DNA of 64,000 bases, from contig NZ_JAENHO010000002.1 of NCBI RefSeq assembly GCF_016785085.1, positions 434,001 through 498,000 on the forward strand. Reading direction: 5' to 3'. Of the stretch, positions 1 through 13,738 are shown piece by piece. Numbering within the stretch: position 1 is the stretch's first letter; the number at the start of each line of letters is the position of its first letter. A program made the translations under genes and the position numbers. The notes under the pieces are model-generated. The model ran no database searches. It saw only the letters and a program-made list of their open reading frames with translations, and was not told the origin of the DNA. Origin of the DNA: Paractinoplanes lichenicola. GTDB taxonomy: Bacteria; Actinomycetota; Actinomycetes; Mycobacteriales; Micromonosporaceae.

Positions 1-72
1 GGCCGCCTTCACTCGCTTGTTCGCCCGGATGGGCGTGCCCGTCGCGGTCGCTCCCGACCTGTCCGCTTCAGC

Positions 73-1674
73 TCAGGACGCGGAGATCACCGCGTCGTCG
101 AACCAGACCGTGCCGGTGTTCTCGCCCGACTTGAGGTGAACCTGCATGCTGGCCGAGCCGGCCGGGGCCGCCCCGTCGACGACCAGCTTGGTCCAGCCGG
201 TGGTGCCGACCGGCAGCCACGTCGAGGTGGCGCCGCCGAGCCACTTGTCGTTCGCGTCGAACCAGCTCAGCGCGATGTTGGTGGTGCCCGTGGCCGCGTT
301 GCCGCGGGCCCACACCTCGCCGTGCCACTTCTGACCGGGCTTGACCGGCACGATCGGGGCGACCCGGTAGGACGGCGAACCCGCCGCGGTCTTGCCGGTG
401 TTGGTCATGCTGACCGACCACTTGCCCGTACGGGCCATGCTCTGGGTCTTGACGGCCAGGCCCAGCTCGGGCATGTAGGCGCGCCACGGGGTCAGGTTGA
501 GGCCGGCCTCGAAGCTCGGGTCCATCAGGCTCGCGGGCATGTTCGTGTTGGTCCAGCCCGCCTTGACCACGGCGGCGGCCGGCTTGGCGGAGCCGTCGAG
601 GCGGTAGAGGCCGTAGCTGTACTGGGCCGGGATGCGGGAAACGGCCGAGGACGGGATGGCGCCCTGGGCGAAGTCGTTCAGGGTCCACGGCGCCACCGAC
701 TGCACGCCGGCGACCTCGGCCGCCTCGAACACGCGGGCCAGGAACGCGGCCTGCTCACCCTCGGTGTTCTGCAGGGTGTTGAGGCCCGTCTCGCCGATCA
801 CCATCGGGTACGGCGCGACAGTGGCCTGCGCGTTCTTGATGATCGCGAGGGCGCGCTCGGAGTTGCCGTACAGGTGGAAGTCGTAGTAGTCGATCGGGGT
901 CGAGGACATCGCGGACTTGATCTTCGCCATGCCCGGGGCGCCCGAGGTGCCGTCCACCGAGAAGGTCAGCGGCATGGTCGGGAACGACGAGCGCATCGCC
1001 GGGACCATCTTCTTGGCCCAGCCGACGGCCGCCGAGTCGCCCGCGTTGAACTCGTTCTGCAGCTCGACGGAGATCACGCGCTTGTCGTCCTTGTACGGCT
1101 TGAGCAGCGTGTTCGCCCAGTTGACGCTGTTGGCGACCTCCTCGTACCCGTCCCACCAGTCGAACAGGGTGAACTTGACGGTCATGCCGCGGGCCGAGGC
1201 CATGTTCACGAACTGGGCCAGGCGCTGCTGGTAGGCGTCGTACGGCTTGGGCCAGCCGAACGTGGTCGGGAAGATGATGATCCGCACGTTGTCGGCGCCG
1301 AGCGCGTCGGCCTTGGCCAGGTCCGCGTCGACCTTGGCGGGGTCCCAGTTCATCCACATCTTCGACCAGCCCGCGCCGGACGGGTAGTAGTTGAGCGACT
1401 TGGCGGTCTTCACCGCGGCCATGCGGGAGGCCAGGGTCGGCACGGCCGGGGCCTCGGCGGCCTTCACCGTCGTCTTGGCCGTGGTGGTCTTCGCCGCGGT
1501 GGTGGTCTTGGTCGCGGTGGTGGTCTTGGTCGTGGTCGCCTTGGCCGGCGTGGCGGTCTTCACGGCGGGCTTCGACGCCTTGCTGGCGGCGGCGGTGGCC
1601 GGGGCGTGCGGGAGCGCGAGGCCCATGAGCAGAGCGGAGGCCAGGACGGCGGCGCAGCGGCGAGGCGAGAACAC
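73..1674 (-). CDS. Secreted cellulase-like glycoside hydrolase with C-terminal carbohydrate-binding module
   Basis: This 533-aa exported protein starts at GTG 1674. Residues 1-28 form a signal peptide with an AxA-type end. A Lys/Thr/Ala-rich linker follows to about residue 75. The TIM-barrel-like domain (about 85-380) shows LQNEFN near residue 207 (candidate acid/base Glu) and IGETG near 292 (candidate nucleophile Glu), the arrangement of clan GH-A (GH5-like) cellulases and mannanases. The last ~150 residues look like a CenC-type (CBM4/9-like) beta-sandwich. A polysaccharide-degrading role outside the cell is inferred; the exact substrate and GH family cannot be fixed by eye. It is a single-gene unit; the 180 bp upstream is AT-richer and probably holds its promoter. 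Confidence 0.8.
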   Translation of the reverse strand: MFSPRRCAAVLASALLMGLALPHAPATAAASKASKPAVKTATPAKATTTKTTTATKTTTAAKTTTAKTTVKAAEAPAVPTLASRMAAVKTAKSLNYYPSGAGWSKMWMNWDPAKVDADLAKADALGADNVRIIIFPTTFGWPKPYDAYQQRLAQFVNMASARGMTVKFTLFDWWDGYEEVANSVNWANTLLKPYKDDKRVISVELQNEFNAGDSAAVGWAKKMVPAMRSSFPTMPLTFSVDGTSGAPGMAKIKSAMSSTPIDYYDFHLYGNSERALAIIKNAQATVAPYPMVIGETGLNTLQNTEGEQAAFLARVFEAAEVAGVQSVAPWTLNDFAQGAIPSSAVSRIPAQYSYGLYRLDGSAKPAAAVVKAGWTNTNMPASLMDPSFEAGLNLTPWRAYMPELGLAVKTQSMARTGKWSVSMTNTGKTAAGSPSYRVAPIVPVKPGQKWHGEVWARGNAATGTTNIALSWFDANDKWLGGATSTWLPVGTTGWTKLVVDGAAPAGSASMQVHLKSGENTGTVWFDDAVISAS

Positions 1675-1854
1675 GACTTGTCGTTGCCCTTCGTTATGAA
1701 ACGCGGAAGTTTTTTCGGGAGCGCCACCTCTATCGGTCGGATGGTTTTGCCGTAGCTGGGTTTGCGAATTGCATTGGCGTTGCTACGGGTTGCGGACAGG
1801 CTGCAGCGGCCGGGCACCCTGGTCGGGCCCGGCGGCGGCGGTGTTATACGGCTT

Positions 1855-3438
1855 TTATTGAGCGGTGGGATATGTCCTGGGGGTGTAAACCGAGGTGCTG
1901 CCGTCGCCGCGGGGGACGGCCCGGGTCTGCGAGCTACCGATGATCAACAGGCAGCGCATGTCGATCGAGGCCGGGTCGAGCTCGCCCAGCGTGGTGACCC
2001 GTACGGATTCCTGCGGGCCGCCGACGTCGCGGCCGACCACCACCGGGGTGGCCGGGTCACGGTGCTCGAGCAGCAGGGCCCGGGCGTTGACCAGTTGCTC
2101 GCGGCGCGACTTGGAGGCCGGGTTGTAGATCGCGATCACGAAGTCGGCCCTTGCCGCGGAGGCGAGCCGGTCGGCGATGACCGACCACGGCTTGAGCCGG
2201 TCGGAGAGCGACATGATGCAGAAGTCGTGCCCGAGCGGGGCGCCGGCCCGGCTTGCCACGGCCTGCGCGGCGGTCAGCCCCGGCACGACCCGCACCGGGA
2301 CGGCCTTCCACTGCGGGTCCTCGCTGACCTCGAGCACGGCCGCCGCCATGGCGAACACCCCCGGATCACCCGACGACACGACGGCCACATTCCGCCCCCG
2401 CTTGGCCAGATCGAGCGCGAACGCGGCCCGCTCGGCCTCGACCCGGTTGTCGGACGGGTGCTTACGCTGGTGCTTCCCGGTTCCGACGCGGTCGAGATAG
2501 GGCTGATACCCGATCAGATCGTCCGCCGCGGCCAGCACCCCGCGCGCCTCGGCGGTGAGCCACATCGGATCCCCCGGCCCCAGCCCGACGACAGTGACGC
2601 TGCCGCGCCGCCCGTCCTGCTCCGTGCCCGCACCCTCGGCCGCGCTGCCTTCCCCTACTACCGTCTCGGCCTTCTCGGCCTTCTCGGCGGCGCCTTCTCC
2701 CTCTCCCTCCACGAACGCGGTCGCTGCCGGGCTGGGCAGCAGCGCGAGCGAGAAGTACGGGACGGAGTCGGGGTCGACCTCGTCCAGGCGGGCATGACGT
2801 TCACGGTCGGTGGTGGCCCGCTCGACGTACCAGGCGTCGTCGAGGCGACCGGCCTTCGTCAAAGCCTCCCGTACGCCGTCGAAGGTGCGCCCGAGTTTCA
2901 TAACGGCTGCGGAATCGGTCGCCGCCAGACGGGCTGCGAGCTCGGCCGGGGGCAGAGTGCCGGGAAGCACGGTCAGGATCTCGTCGCGCTCCATCAGCGG
3001 GCGGCCCAGCACGGCCGAGGCGGCGCTGACCGACGTGACGCCGGGGACGACCTCGGTGTCGTACCGGTGGGCCAGGCGTTTGTGCATGTGCATGTAGGAG
3101 CCGTAGAAGAACGGGTCGCCCTCGGCCAGCACCACCACGTCACGGCCGGCGTCGAGATGCGCGGCCAGGCGGTCGGCGGCCTCGGCGTAGAACTCGTCGA
3201 TCGCGCCCTGGTAGCCGCCCGGGTGGTCGGTGGTCTCGGTCGTGACCGGGTAGATCAGCGGCTCCTCGATCTGCCCCTCACGGAGCAGGCCGGCCGCGAT
3301 CGCGCGCGCGTTGCTGCGGCCGTGGCGGGCCGCGTGATAGGCCACGACGGCGGCCGACTCGATCAGGCGGGCCGCCTTCAGCGTGATCAGCTCGGGGTCG
3401 CCGGGGCCGACGCCGACCCCATAGAGCTTGCCGGTCAC
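1855..3438 (-). CDS. cobIJ: CobI-CobJ fusion: precorrin-2 C20- and precorrin-3B C17-methyltransferase
   Basis: Two SAM-dependent tetrapyrrole methyltransferase domains of aerobic cobalamin synthesis are fused in 527 residues. The N-terminal domain opens with VGVGPGDPELITLKA (CobI type). The C-terminal domain opens with VGLGPGDPMWLTAEA near residue 270 (CobJ type). A Glu/Ala/Gly-rich linker of about 40 residues joins them. GTG 3438 was chosen as start because it overlaps the cobH stop as GTGA and sits just before the first glycine-rich motif; a longer reading frame upstream would lie inside cobH. It is last in the cobG-cobH-cobIJ unit. CobIJ fusions are known in actinobacteria. Confidence 0.93.
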   Translation of the reverse strand: MTGKLYGVGVGPGDPELITLKAARLIESAAVVAYHAARHGRSNARAIAAGLLREGQIEEPLIYPVTTETTDHPGGYQGAIDEFYAEAADRLAAHLDAGRDVVVLAEGDPFFYGSYMHMHKRLAHRYDTEVVPGVTSVSAASAVLGRPLMERDEILTVLPGTLPPAELAARLAATDSAAVMKLGRTFDGVREALTKAGRLDDAWYVERATTDRERHARLDEVDPDSVPYFSLALLPSPAATAFVEGEGEGAAEKAEKAETVVGEGSAAEGAGTEQDGRRGSVTVVGLGPGDPMWLTAEARGVLAAADDLIGYQPYLDRVGTGKHQRKHPSDNRVEAERAAFALDLAKRGRNVAVVSSGDPGVFAMAAAVLEVSEDPQWKAVPVRVVPGLTAAQAVASRAGAPLGHDFCIMSLSDRLKPWSVIADRLASAARADFVIAIYNPASKSRREQLVNARALLLEHRDPATPVVVGRDVGGPQESVRVTTLGELDPASIDMRCLLIIGSSQTRAVPRGDGSTSVYTPRTYPTAQ

Positions 3439-4052
3439 TCCGCCTCCGAAGCCAGGGCGTTGACGGCGGCGGCCGTGATGGCGCTGCCACCCCGGCGGCC
3501 GCGGACGATCAGGTGCTCGAGGTCGGTGGCGGCCAGCGCGTCCTTGGACTCGGCGGCGCCGATGAAGCCGACCGGGATGCCGAGGATCGCGGCCGGTCGC
3601 GGGGCCCCGGCGGCGATCATCTCGAGCAGCCGGAACAGGGCCGTCGGGGCGTTGCCGATCGCGACGACCGAGCCCGCCAGCCGGTCGCCCCACAGGTCGA
3701 GCGCGGCGGCGCTGCGGGTGGTGCCCAGGCTCTCGGCGAGGGCGGGCACCGACGGGTCGCGCAGCGTGCAGACGACCTCGTTGGCGGCCGGCAGGCGCTT
3801 GCGGGTGATGCCGGAGGCGACCATCTCGGCGTCGCACAGAATCGGGGCGCCCGCCAGCAACGCCTTGCGCGCGACGACGGCCACCTGCGGCGAATACCCG
3901 ATGTCGCGCACCAGGTCGACCATGCCGCAGGCGTGGATCATGCGAACCGCGACCTGCGCCACCTCGGCGGGCAGCCCGCTCAGGTCGGCTTCGGCCCGGA
4001 TCGTGGCGAAGGAACGCCGATAGATCTCGGCGCCGTCCCTCTCGTACTCCAT
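3435..4052 (-). CDS. cobH: Precorrin-8X methylmutase CobH
   Basis: A 205-aa protein matching CobH, which moves the C11 methyl group to C12 to give hydrogenobyrinic acid. The VRMIHACGMVDLV motif carries the expected catalytic His (H40). The central stretch (GAPILCDAEMVASGI, IGNAPTALF, PVGFIGAAESK) is typical of the family. ATG 4052 shares one base with the cobG stop (TGATG), and the 3' end overlaps cobIJ by 4 bp, so the three genes are translationally coupled. Confidence 0.95.
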   Translation of the reverse strand: MEYERDGAEIYRRSFATIRAEADLSGLPAEVAQVAVRMIHACGMVDLVRDIGYSPQVAVVARKALLAGAPILCDAEMVASGITRKRLPAANEVVCTLRDPSVPALAESLGTTRSAAALDLWGDRLAGSVVAIGNAPTALFRLLEMIAAGAPRPAAILGIPVGFIGAAESKDALAATDLEHLIVRGRRGGSAITAAAVNALASEAE

Positions 4053-5233
4053 CAGTTCCTCCTCGCGGCGGCGACGGCGTGGGCCGTGTCGCCGGTGAAC
4101 GTCTCCCCGTCCGGTTGCCGGGTCACGGCGTAACCGGCCGGGGTGGCCTCGACCCGCACATGTGCCCCGGACGGGCTCCCACACCCGCGGGGGCAGCCGA
4201 TCCAGTGCACAGGCAGACCGTCGGAATACGTGCTCGTGCTATCGGCATCGGCCCGCACGTCGGCCAGGGATTTGGCACACCCGGGTCGCCCGGCACAGGC
4301 GGTCACCCCGGCCCACCGCGTGGTCGGCTCCACCGGAAGCCCCACCTCATCGAGCGCCCGCGCCCACCGCCGCGCCGCCTCGGCCGTCAGATCGGGCACA
4401 ACCACCCCACGCCAGGGCGTCACCACGAGCCGCCGCGCAGTCGCGAGCAGCCGCAACGCCTCCCCGCCGAGCCGCCCCAGCGGCACCAGCGCCCCCACCG
4501 CGATGAGCCCGTCGACCTGCGGCACGACTCCGACGACGGTTGGGGCCTCGTCGCCGGTCGCGGTGCGGACAAGTGTGGCTGCGGCGAGACCTAGGGCCGA
4601 TGCCGTCCGCGCGGCGACCAGGGCTGGGCCGTCGGGCAGCTCGTGCAGGCGCCACGCGGGCCGGGCGGTCTCGGCGCGGAGGGCCAGGAACGCGTTGGCG
4701 GCCGTCAGCAGGGTGGGGACCACGGCGTCGGCCGGGACGTGGAGGCCGAAGTCGTGGCCGGCGAACAGAATTGTGAACGAGTCGTTGGTGGGGATCGCCG
4801 ACAGGTCGGGGAAGAGGGGGACCTGGCCGAGGGCGAAGAGGAAGCGGCCGGGGAGGGCGGCCAGGGCCGGATCGGCGCACAGCGACTCGTCGAGGGCGGC
4901 GACCAAGGTGCGGAGGGTGGCGTCGGCCAGGGGTGGGGCGGCGATGTTGCGTACGGTCTCGTGGGTCTCGGACGGCAGCAAGCCGGCGGCCGACAGGCGG
5001 GTCGCGAGGGCCGTGGGGTCGGCGTTGGTCAGGGCTCTGAGCTGCAGGTTGGCCCGGGACGTGAGCTCCAGGTGGCCGTCGCCGAATTCTGCTGCCAGCG
5101 TGGCCAGGGAGGTCAGCTGGGTGCCCGTGAGCAGGCCGCCGGGGAGCCGCACGCGGGCCAGCGGGCCGTCGGCGGCCTGGTGCAGGCGCAGGGCGCCGGG
5201 GCACGCGTCGACGTCGGAGTTACGGGCAGGCAC
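4052..5233 (-). CDS. cobG: Precorrin-3B synthase CobG
   Basis: A 393-aa protein of the nitrite/sulfite reductase ferredoxin-like superfamily. CobG oxidises precorrin-3A to precorrin-3B with O2, which marks the aerobic pathway. The N-terminal ferredoxin-like repeat (HLELTSRANLQLRAL) is visible. The C-terminal cysteines in VTACAGRPGCAKS and IGCPRGCGSP (about residues 311-351) fit the 4Fe-4S/siroheme site, although the protein is shorter than true sulfite reductases. It is first in the minus-strand cob unit and divergent from cobN. The riboswitch in the 255-bp gap faces cobN; a separate control element for cobG was not seen. Confidence 0.9.
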   Translation of the reverse strand: MPARNSDVDACPGALRLHQAADGPLARVRLPGGLLTGTQLTSLATLAAEFGDGHLELTSRANLQLRALTNADPTALATRLSAAGLLPSETHETVRNIAAPPLADATLRTLVAALDESLCADPALAALPGRFLFALGQVPLFPDLSAIPTNDSFTILFAGHDFGLHVPADAVVPTLLTAANAFLALRAETARPAWRLHELPDGPALVAARTASALGLAAATLVRTATGDEAPTVVGVVPQVDGLIAVGALVPLGRLGGEALRLLATARRLVVTPWRGVVVPDLTAEAARRWARALDEVGLPVEPTTRWAGVTACAGRPGCAKSLADVRADADSTSTYSDGLPVHWIGCPRGCGSPSGAHVRVEATPAGYAVTRQPDGETFTGDTAHAVAAARRN

Positions 5234-5299
5234 GGCCCGGATCCTACGTTCGACCCCCGACCGGGGCGCATCCTCGGGTCGGGATCGTCACACAGCGGC

Positions 5300-5465
5300 A
5301 CCCTCCTTGACGGCGAGTATCGGGGCCGGGAAGGGTGGGAGGTCACGAGCGGCGACGCCGCGGAGGAAGCCGGTGTGAGTCCGGCGCGGTCCCGCCACTG
5401 TCACCAGGCCGGCAACGATCTGGGAGCCAGGAACTCCGGTCGCCGTGATCTCTACTACCCGGGGC
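5300..5465 (+). promoter_or_regulatory. Cobalamin (adenosylcobalamin) riboswitch upstream of cobN
   Basis: The leader of cobN carries the B12-box core GCCACTGT at 5394-5401, preceded by the paired GGAAGCCGGTGTGAGTCCGG segment (about 5363-5382) and followed by the GGGAGCCAGGAACTCC segment (5420-5435). This order is diagnostic of the class. The expression platform is probably the GC-rich hairpin at 5459-5480 (ccccg/cgggg pairing), which runs into the Shine-Dalgarno GAGGGGAGC before the GTG start, suggesting translational control. Edges are approximate. Confidence 0.9.
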
Positions 5466-5488
5466 GCGGACCCCGAGGGGAGCTTTGC

Positions 5489-9166
<3,678 letters not shown>

Positions 9167-9180
9167 CCCGGCTTTTCGAC

Positions 9181-9215
9181 GCCCCCGACGGTTCCGGAAC
9201 CGTCGGGGGCGTTTT
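9181..9215 (+). terminator. Rho-independent terminator after cobN
   Basis: A perfect 30-nt self-complementary stem-loop (GCCCCCGACGGTTCC and its complement) is followed by GTTTT, 15 bp after the cobN stop codon. Confidence 0.9.
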
Positions 9216-9239
9216 GCTGTTCACCTGCGGGAATGTTGA

Positions 9240-9251
9240 GAAAGCGCTTCC
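9240..9251. promoter_or_regulatory. LacI-family operator, upstream copy
   Basis: GAAAGCGCTTCC is a near-palindrome with the central GCGC/CG typical of LacI-family glycan repressors. It lies about 19 bp upstream of the -35 box of the GH16 gene. Confidence 0.6.
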
Positions 9252-9269
9252 CGAGTCGTTTACCAGGCA

Positions 9270-9299
9270 TTGACAGGGGCGGAGACCCCGGTTCAGAGT
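9270..9299 (+). promoter_or_regulatory. Promoter of the GH16 gene
   Basis: A perfect -35 TTGACA (9270-9275) and a weak -10 CAGAGT (9294-9299) are 18 bp apart. The predicted start of transcription near 9306 abuts the downstream operator. Confidence 0.5.
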
Positions 9300-9308
9300 G
9301 ACGTCACA

Positions 9309-9320
9309 AAGAGCGCTTTC
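9309..9320. promoter_or_regulatory. LacI-family operator, downstream copy
   Basis: AAGAGCGCTTTC shares its AGCGCTT core with the 9240 copy; the core centres are about 69 bp apart. It covers the predicted transcription start, so a bound repressor would block it directly. Confidence 0.6.
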
Positions 9321-9379
9321 ACAAGCCGGTCCCCAGGTGGAAACCGCTCGGACACATCCCCGAAAAGCAGGAGTCCTCC

Positions 9380-11137
9380 ATGACATCCCCGGTCCTGGAC
9401 GGGCTCGGGACGCCTCGCAGCAGGCTGTCCCCGGCCCGGATTCTCACGCTCGGCGCGGCCCTCGTCGGGCTGATCGCCGCCTTCTTCGTCGTCACCACGC
9501 AGACCGCGCAGGCCGCCGAAGTGGTCGTCTCGCAGGGCAAGCCGGCCACCGCCAGCTCGACCGAAGTGGCCGGCGCCTACCAGCCCGGCGAGGCCGTCGA
9601 CGGCAACGCCGGCACCCGCTGGGCCAGCTCGTTCTCGGCCAGCCAGTGGTGGCAGGTCGACCTCGGCGCGGCCACGGCGGTCAGCCGGATCGCCATCAAC
9701 TGGGAGGGGGCCTACGCCAAGGCCTTCAATATCCAGTTCTCGACCAACGGCACCAGCTACACCCAGGCGTACGCCACCACGACCGGCGCCGGTGGGCAGC
9801 AGAGCATCGCGGTCACCGGCACCGCCCGGTACGTGCGGATCAACCTGACCGAGCGCGCACTGCCGATCTACGGCTACTCGTTCTGGGAGTTCCAGGTCTT
9901 CTCGGGCGGCCCGACCACCCCGCCGACGACGCCCCCGACCACCCCGCCGACCGGTGGCACCCGGCTGCTCTCCTACAACAAGCCCGCGGCCGCCTCCACC
10001 TGGCAGAACGACGTCAACTGCAACCCGTGCAGCCCGGACAAGGCGTTCGACAACGACCCGGCCAGCCGCTGGGCGACCAGCTCGACCAACGGCTGGGTCG
10101 ACCCGGGCTGGATCTCGGTCGACCTGGGCGCCACGGCCACCATCTCGCAGGTGGTGCTGCAGTGGGACCCGGCGTACGGGAAGAGCTATCAGATCCAGGT
10201 GTCCAACGACAACGCGAACTGGACGCCGATCTACAGCACGACCAACGGTGACGGGCTCAAGGACGTCATCAACGCGACCGGTACCGGCCGGTACGTGCGG
10301 ATGTACGGCACGGTCCGTAGTAGTACATATGGCTACTCGCTGTGGGAGTTCAGCGTCTACGGCACCGGTGGCGCCCCGGTGAACCCGCCGGCCCAGCCCG
10401 CCGACCCAACGTTCCCGGCCACCCGCCTGGTCTTCGAGGACAACTTCAACGAGGGCGCCGGCACGAAGCCGAGCACGGCCAAGTGGACGTACGACCCGGG
10501 CGTCCCGCAGAACGGCGAGATCCAGTACTACACGCCGAACAGCGAGAACGCGCAGACCGACGGGCAGGGCAACCTGGTCATCGAGGCCCGCCGGCAGGAT
10601 TATCAGGGCCGGCAGTACACGTCGGGCCGGATGAACACGGGCAGCAAGTTCAGCGCCCAGTACGGCCGGTTCGAGGCCCGGATCAAGGTGCCGAAGGGCA
10701 ACGGCCTGTGGCCGGCGTTCTGGATGATGGGCGAGGACTTCCTGAGTGGACGCCCGTGGCCCTACAACGGCGAGATCGACATCATGGAGGTCCTGGGCCG
10801 CAACACCAGCGAGATGTACACCACGCTGCACGCCCCGGCCTACAACGGCGGCGGCGGATACGGCCAGAAGAACGCGGCCGGGGTGGACCTCTCGCAGGAC
10901 TTCCACGTGTACGCGGCCGAGTGGGACAGCAAGGGCATCCGGTTCTTCCTGGACGGCCGGCAGGTCTTCAACGCCGACAAGGCCACCGTGGAGAACACCC
11001 GCGGTCCCTGGATCTTCGACCACAAGTTCTACCTGATCCTCAACCTGGCAGTCGGCGGCGACTTCCCCGGCCCGATCGACGCCAGCACCCCGTTCCCGTC
11101 CCGCATGCTCGTCGACTACGTGCGCGTCTACCAGTGA
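9380..11137 (+). CDS. Secreted GH16 beta-glucanase with two discoidin-like modules
   Basis: A 585-aa exported enzyme. After a ~25-residue cytoplasmic head there is one hydrophobic segment ending TAQAAE (signal peptide or anchor). Two F5/8 type C (CBM32-like) modules follow at about 48-175 and 195-335, separated by a Pro/Thr linker. The GH16 domain covers about 345-585, with catalytic motif GEIDIMEVLG (nucleophile E465, acid/base E470). GH16 enzymes with this motif usually cut beta-1,3-glucan (laminarin-like). The start has SD AGGAG 9 nt upstream. It is first in a module with the DUF1996 gene and a LacI gene; operators flank its promoter. Confidence 0.9.
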   Translation: MTSPVLDGLGTPRSRLSPARILTLGAALVGLIAAFFVVTTQTAQAAEVVVSQGKPATASSTEVAGAYQPGEAVDGNAGTRWASSFSASQWWQVDLGAATAVSRIAINWEGAYAKAFNIQFSTNGTSYTQAYATTTGAGGQQSIAVTGTARYVRINLTERALPIYGYSFWEFQVFSGGPTTPPTTPPTTPPTGGTRLLSYNKPAAASTWQNDVNCNPCSPDKAFDNDPASRWATSSTNGWVDPGWISVDLGATATISQVVLQWDPAYGKSYQIQVSNDNANWTPIYSTTNGDGLKDVINATGTGRYVRMYGTVRSSTYGYSLWEFSVYGTGGAPVNPPAQPADPTFPATRLVFEDNFNEGAGTKPSTAKWTYDPGVPQNGEIQYYTPNSENAQTDGQGNLVIEARRQDYQGRQYTSGRMNTGSKFSAQYGRFEARIKVPKGNGLWPAFWMMGEDFLSGRPWPYNGEIDIMEVLGRNTSEMYTTLHAPAYNGGGGYGQKNAAGVDLSQDFHVYAAEWDSKGIRFFLDGRQVFNADKATVENTRGPWIFDHKFYLILNLAVGGDFPGPIDASTPFPSRMLVDYVRVYQ

Positions 11138-11186
11138 TCGTCCGGCCGGGGGTGCGAGCCCCCGGCCTTCCCCCAAGGACGGCATC

Positions 11187-12443
<1,257 letters not shown>

Positions 12444-12513
12444 TGACCACGGGTGTCGCCGGCGGAGCAACGGACGGCGGCGGCACCCGTCACCAGGAGA
12501 ACCACAGCGCTGC

Positions 12514-12519
12514 TATAAC
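12514..12519 (+). promoter_or_regulatory. -10 box of leaderless lacI-type gene
   Basis: TATAAC followed by 7 nt and then the ATG at 12527, with no Shine-Dalgarno sequence. The transcript is expected to start at the start codon. Confidence 0.6.
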
Positions 12520-12526
12520 GGACCGC

Positions 12527-13564
12527 ATGACAACCCGGCCCGCGCGTGGTGGGCAACACCCGACGATGGATCAGGTCGCGGAGGCGGCCGGGGTGTCGCG
12601 CGCGACCGTCTCTCGCGTGATCAACGGCGCCCCGAGCGTGGATTCCAAGATCCGTGAGATGGTGCAGCGGGCGATCGCCGAGACCGGTTACGTGCCCAAC
12701 GTCGCCGCCCGCAGCCTGGTGACCCGCCGCTCCGACTCGGTCGCGCTGGTGATCAGCGAGCCCGACCGCCCCGACAACAACTCGTTCCTCAACCGGATCT
12801 TCACGGATCCGTACTTCGGGCGGATCACGGCGGGCGCGACCGGGGCGCTGCGCCCGCACGACGTGCACCTGGTGGTCATCCCGACCGACTCCACCGACCA
12901 CCACCAGGTCATCCGCTATCTGCGCCAGGGGCACGTCGACGGCGTGCTGCTGATCAGCAGCCACGAGCAGGACACGCTGCCCCGCCAGGTGCACGAACTG
13001 GGCATCCCGGCCGTGGTGTCGGCCCGGCCCACCTCGCCCATCGCGGTCAGCTACGTCGACGTCGACCAGCGGCTGGGCGCCCGGCTGGCGGCCGACCGGC
13101 TGCTGTCGCTGGGCCGCACCCGGCTGGCCACGATCAGCGGCCCGCTCGACATCCCGAGCGGCCTCGACCGGCTGGAGGGCTTCCGGGCGCATCTGGCGGG
13201 CCGGGAGGTGCCGGCGGTGGAGGGCGACTTCACCCGGGCCGGCGGCGAGACCGCGGCGCGGCGGCTGCTCGCGCAGCATCCGCGGATCGACGGGCTCTTC
13301 GTGGCGAACGACCTGATGGCCGAGGGCGCCCTGCGCGCGGTGCAGGATCTGGGCCGCCGGGTGCCGGACGACATCGCCGTGGTCGGCTTCGACGACAGCA
13401 GCGCCGCGCTCGACTGCCGGCCGCTGCTGACCACCGTGCGTCAGCCGGTCGAGGAGATGGCGGCCGAGATGGCCGAGGTGCTGATGGCCCACATCGCGTC
13501 GCCGGGGCGGTTGCCGCGCTCGGTCACGTTCCAGCCGACCTTGGTCATCCGGGAGTCGGCTTAG
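12527..13564 (+). CDS. LacI-family transcriptional repressor
   Basis: A 345-aa repressor. The helix-turn-helix at about residues 12-34 (MDQVAEAAGVSRATVSRVING) is followed by the hinge (YVPNVAARSLVTRRS) and a periplasmic-binding-type effector domain (LSLGRTRLATISGPLD, GLFVANDLMAEGAL, VVGFDDSSAA). ATG 12527 was chosen because it lies 7 nt after TATAAC; a longer frame begins inside the preceding gene. Its position after two secreted glycan proteins and the LacI-type operators at 9240 and 9309 suggest that it controls the GH16 unit in response to a sugar. Its stop codon coincides with the edge of the 13564-13724 element. Confidence 0.92.
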   Translation: MTTRPARGGQHPTMDQVAEAAGVSRATVSRVINGAPSVDSKIREMVQRAIAETGYVPNVAARSLVTRRSDSVALVISEPDRPDNNSFLNRIFTDPYFGRITAGATGALRPHDVHLVVIPTDSTDHHQVIRYLRQGHVDGVLLISSHEQDTLPRQVHELGIPAVVSARPTSPIAVSYVDVDQRLGARLAADRLLSLGRTRLATISGPLDIPSGLDRLEGFRAHLAGREVPAVEGDFTRAGGETAARRLLAQHPRIDGLFVANDLMAEGALRAVQDLGRRVPDDIAVVGFDDSSAALDCRPLLTTVRQPVEEMAAEMAEVLMAHIASPGRLPRSVTFQPTLVIRESA

Positions 13565-13724
13565 GCCTGTTTCATGACTGGGGCGGCAGCGAGGCCGGGT
13601 CCAGATTTCGTCTGGTGGTGGCCCGTGGAAGCCCGGCTCCCGGTGTTGGAACCGGGCTTTCGCGGGACGCCGCCAGGCGGGATCTGGGCCCTGCCGCAGC
13701 CCCGTCCCAGTCATGAAACAGGCC
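13564..13724. mobile_element. MITE-like 161-bp hairpin element
   Basis: The ends are perfect 19-bp inverted repeats (GGCCTGTTTCATGACTGGG at 13564-13582, complement at 13706-13724). The interior also pairs almost end to end; many departures are T opposite G, so the plus-strand RNA would keep G-U wobble pairs. The element is flanked on both sides by TTA (13561-13563, 13725-13727), consistent with a 3-bp target duplication. It encodes no protein and could also act as a terminator for the lacI gene. A second copy was not seen in this window. Confidence 0.6.
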
Positions 13725-13725
13725 T

Positions 13726-13731
13726 TAGTCT
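13726..13731 (+). promoter_or_regulatory. -10 box of leaderless NAD(P)-binding gene
   Basis: TAGTCT lies 7 nt before ATG 13739. The first two bases come from the right-hand TTA flank of the hairpin element. Confidence 0.6.
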
Positions 13732-13738
13732 CGGGGGC

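Noticed and set aside
136..1755. Long plus-strand frame of 539 codons opposite the cellulase-like gene
   Set aside because: It is the mirror of a GC-rich gene; the translation is Arg/Gly/Val-rich with no motif, while the minus frame has a signal peptide and catalytic motifs.
13574..13738. N-terminal extension of the NAD(P)-binding protein
   Set aside because: It is the translation of the hairpin element, which is not part of the Rossmann protein.
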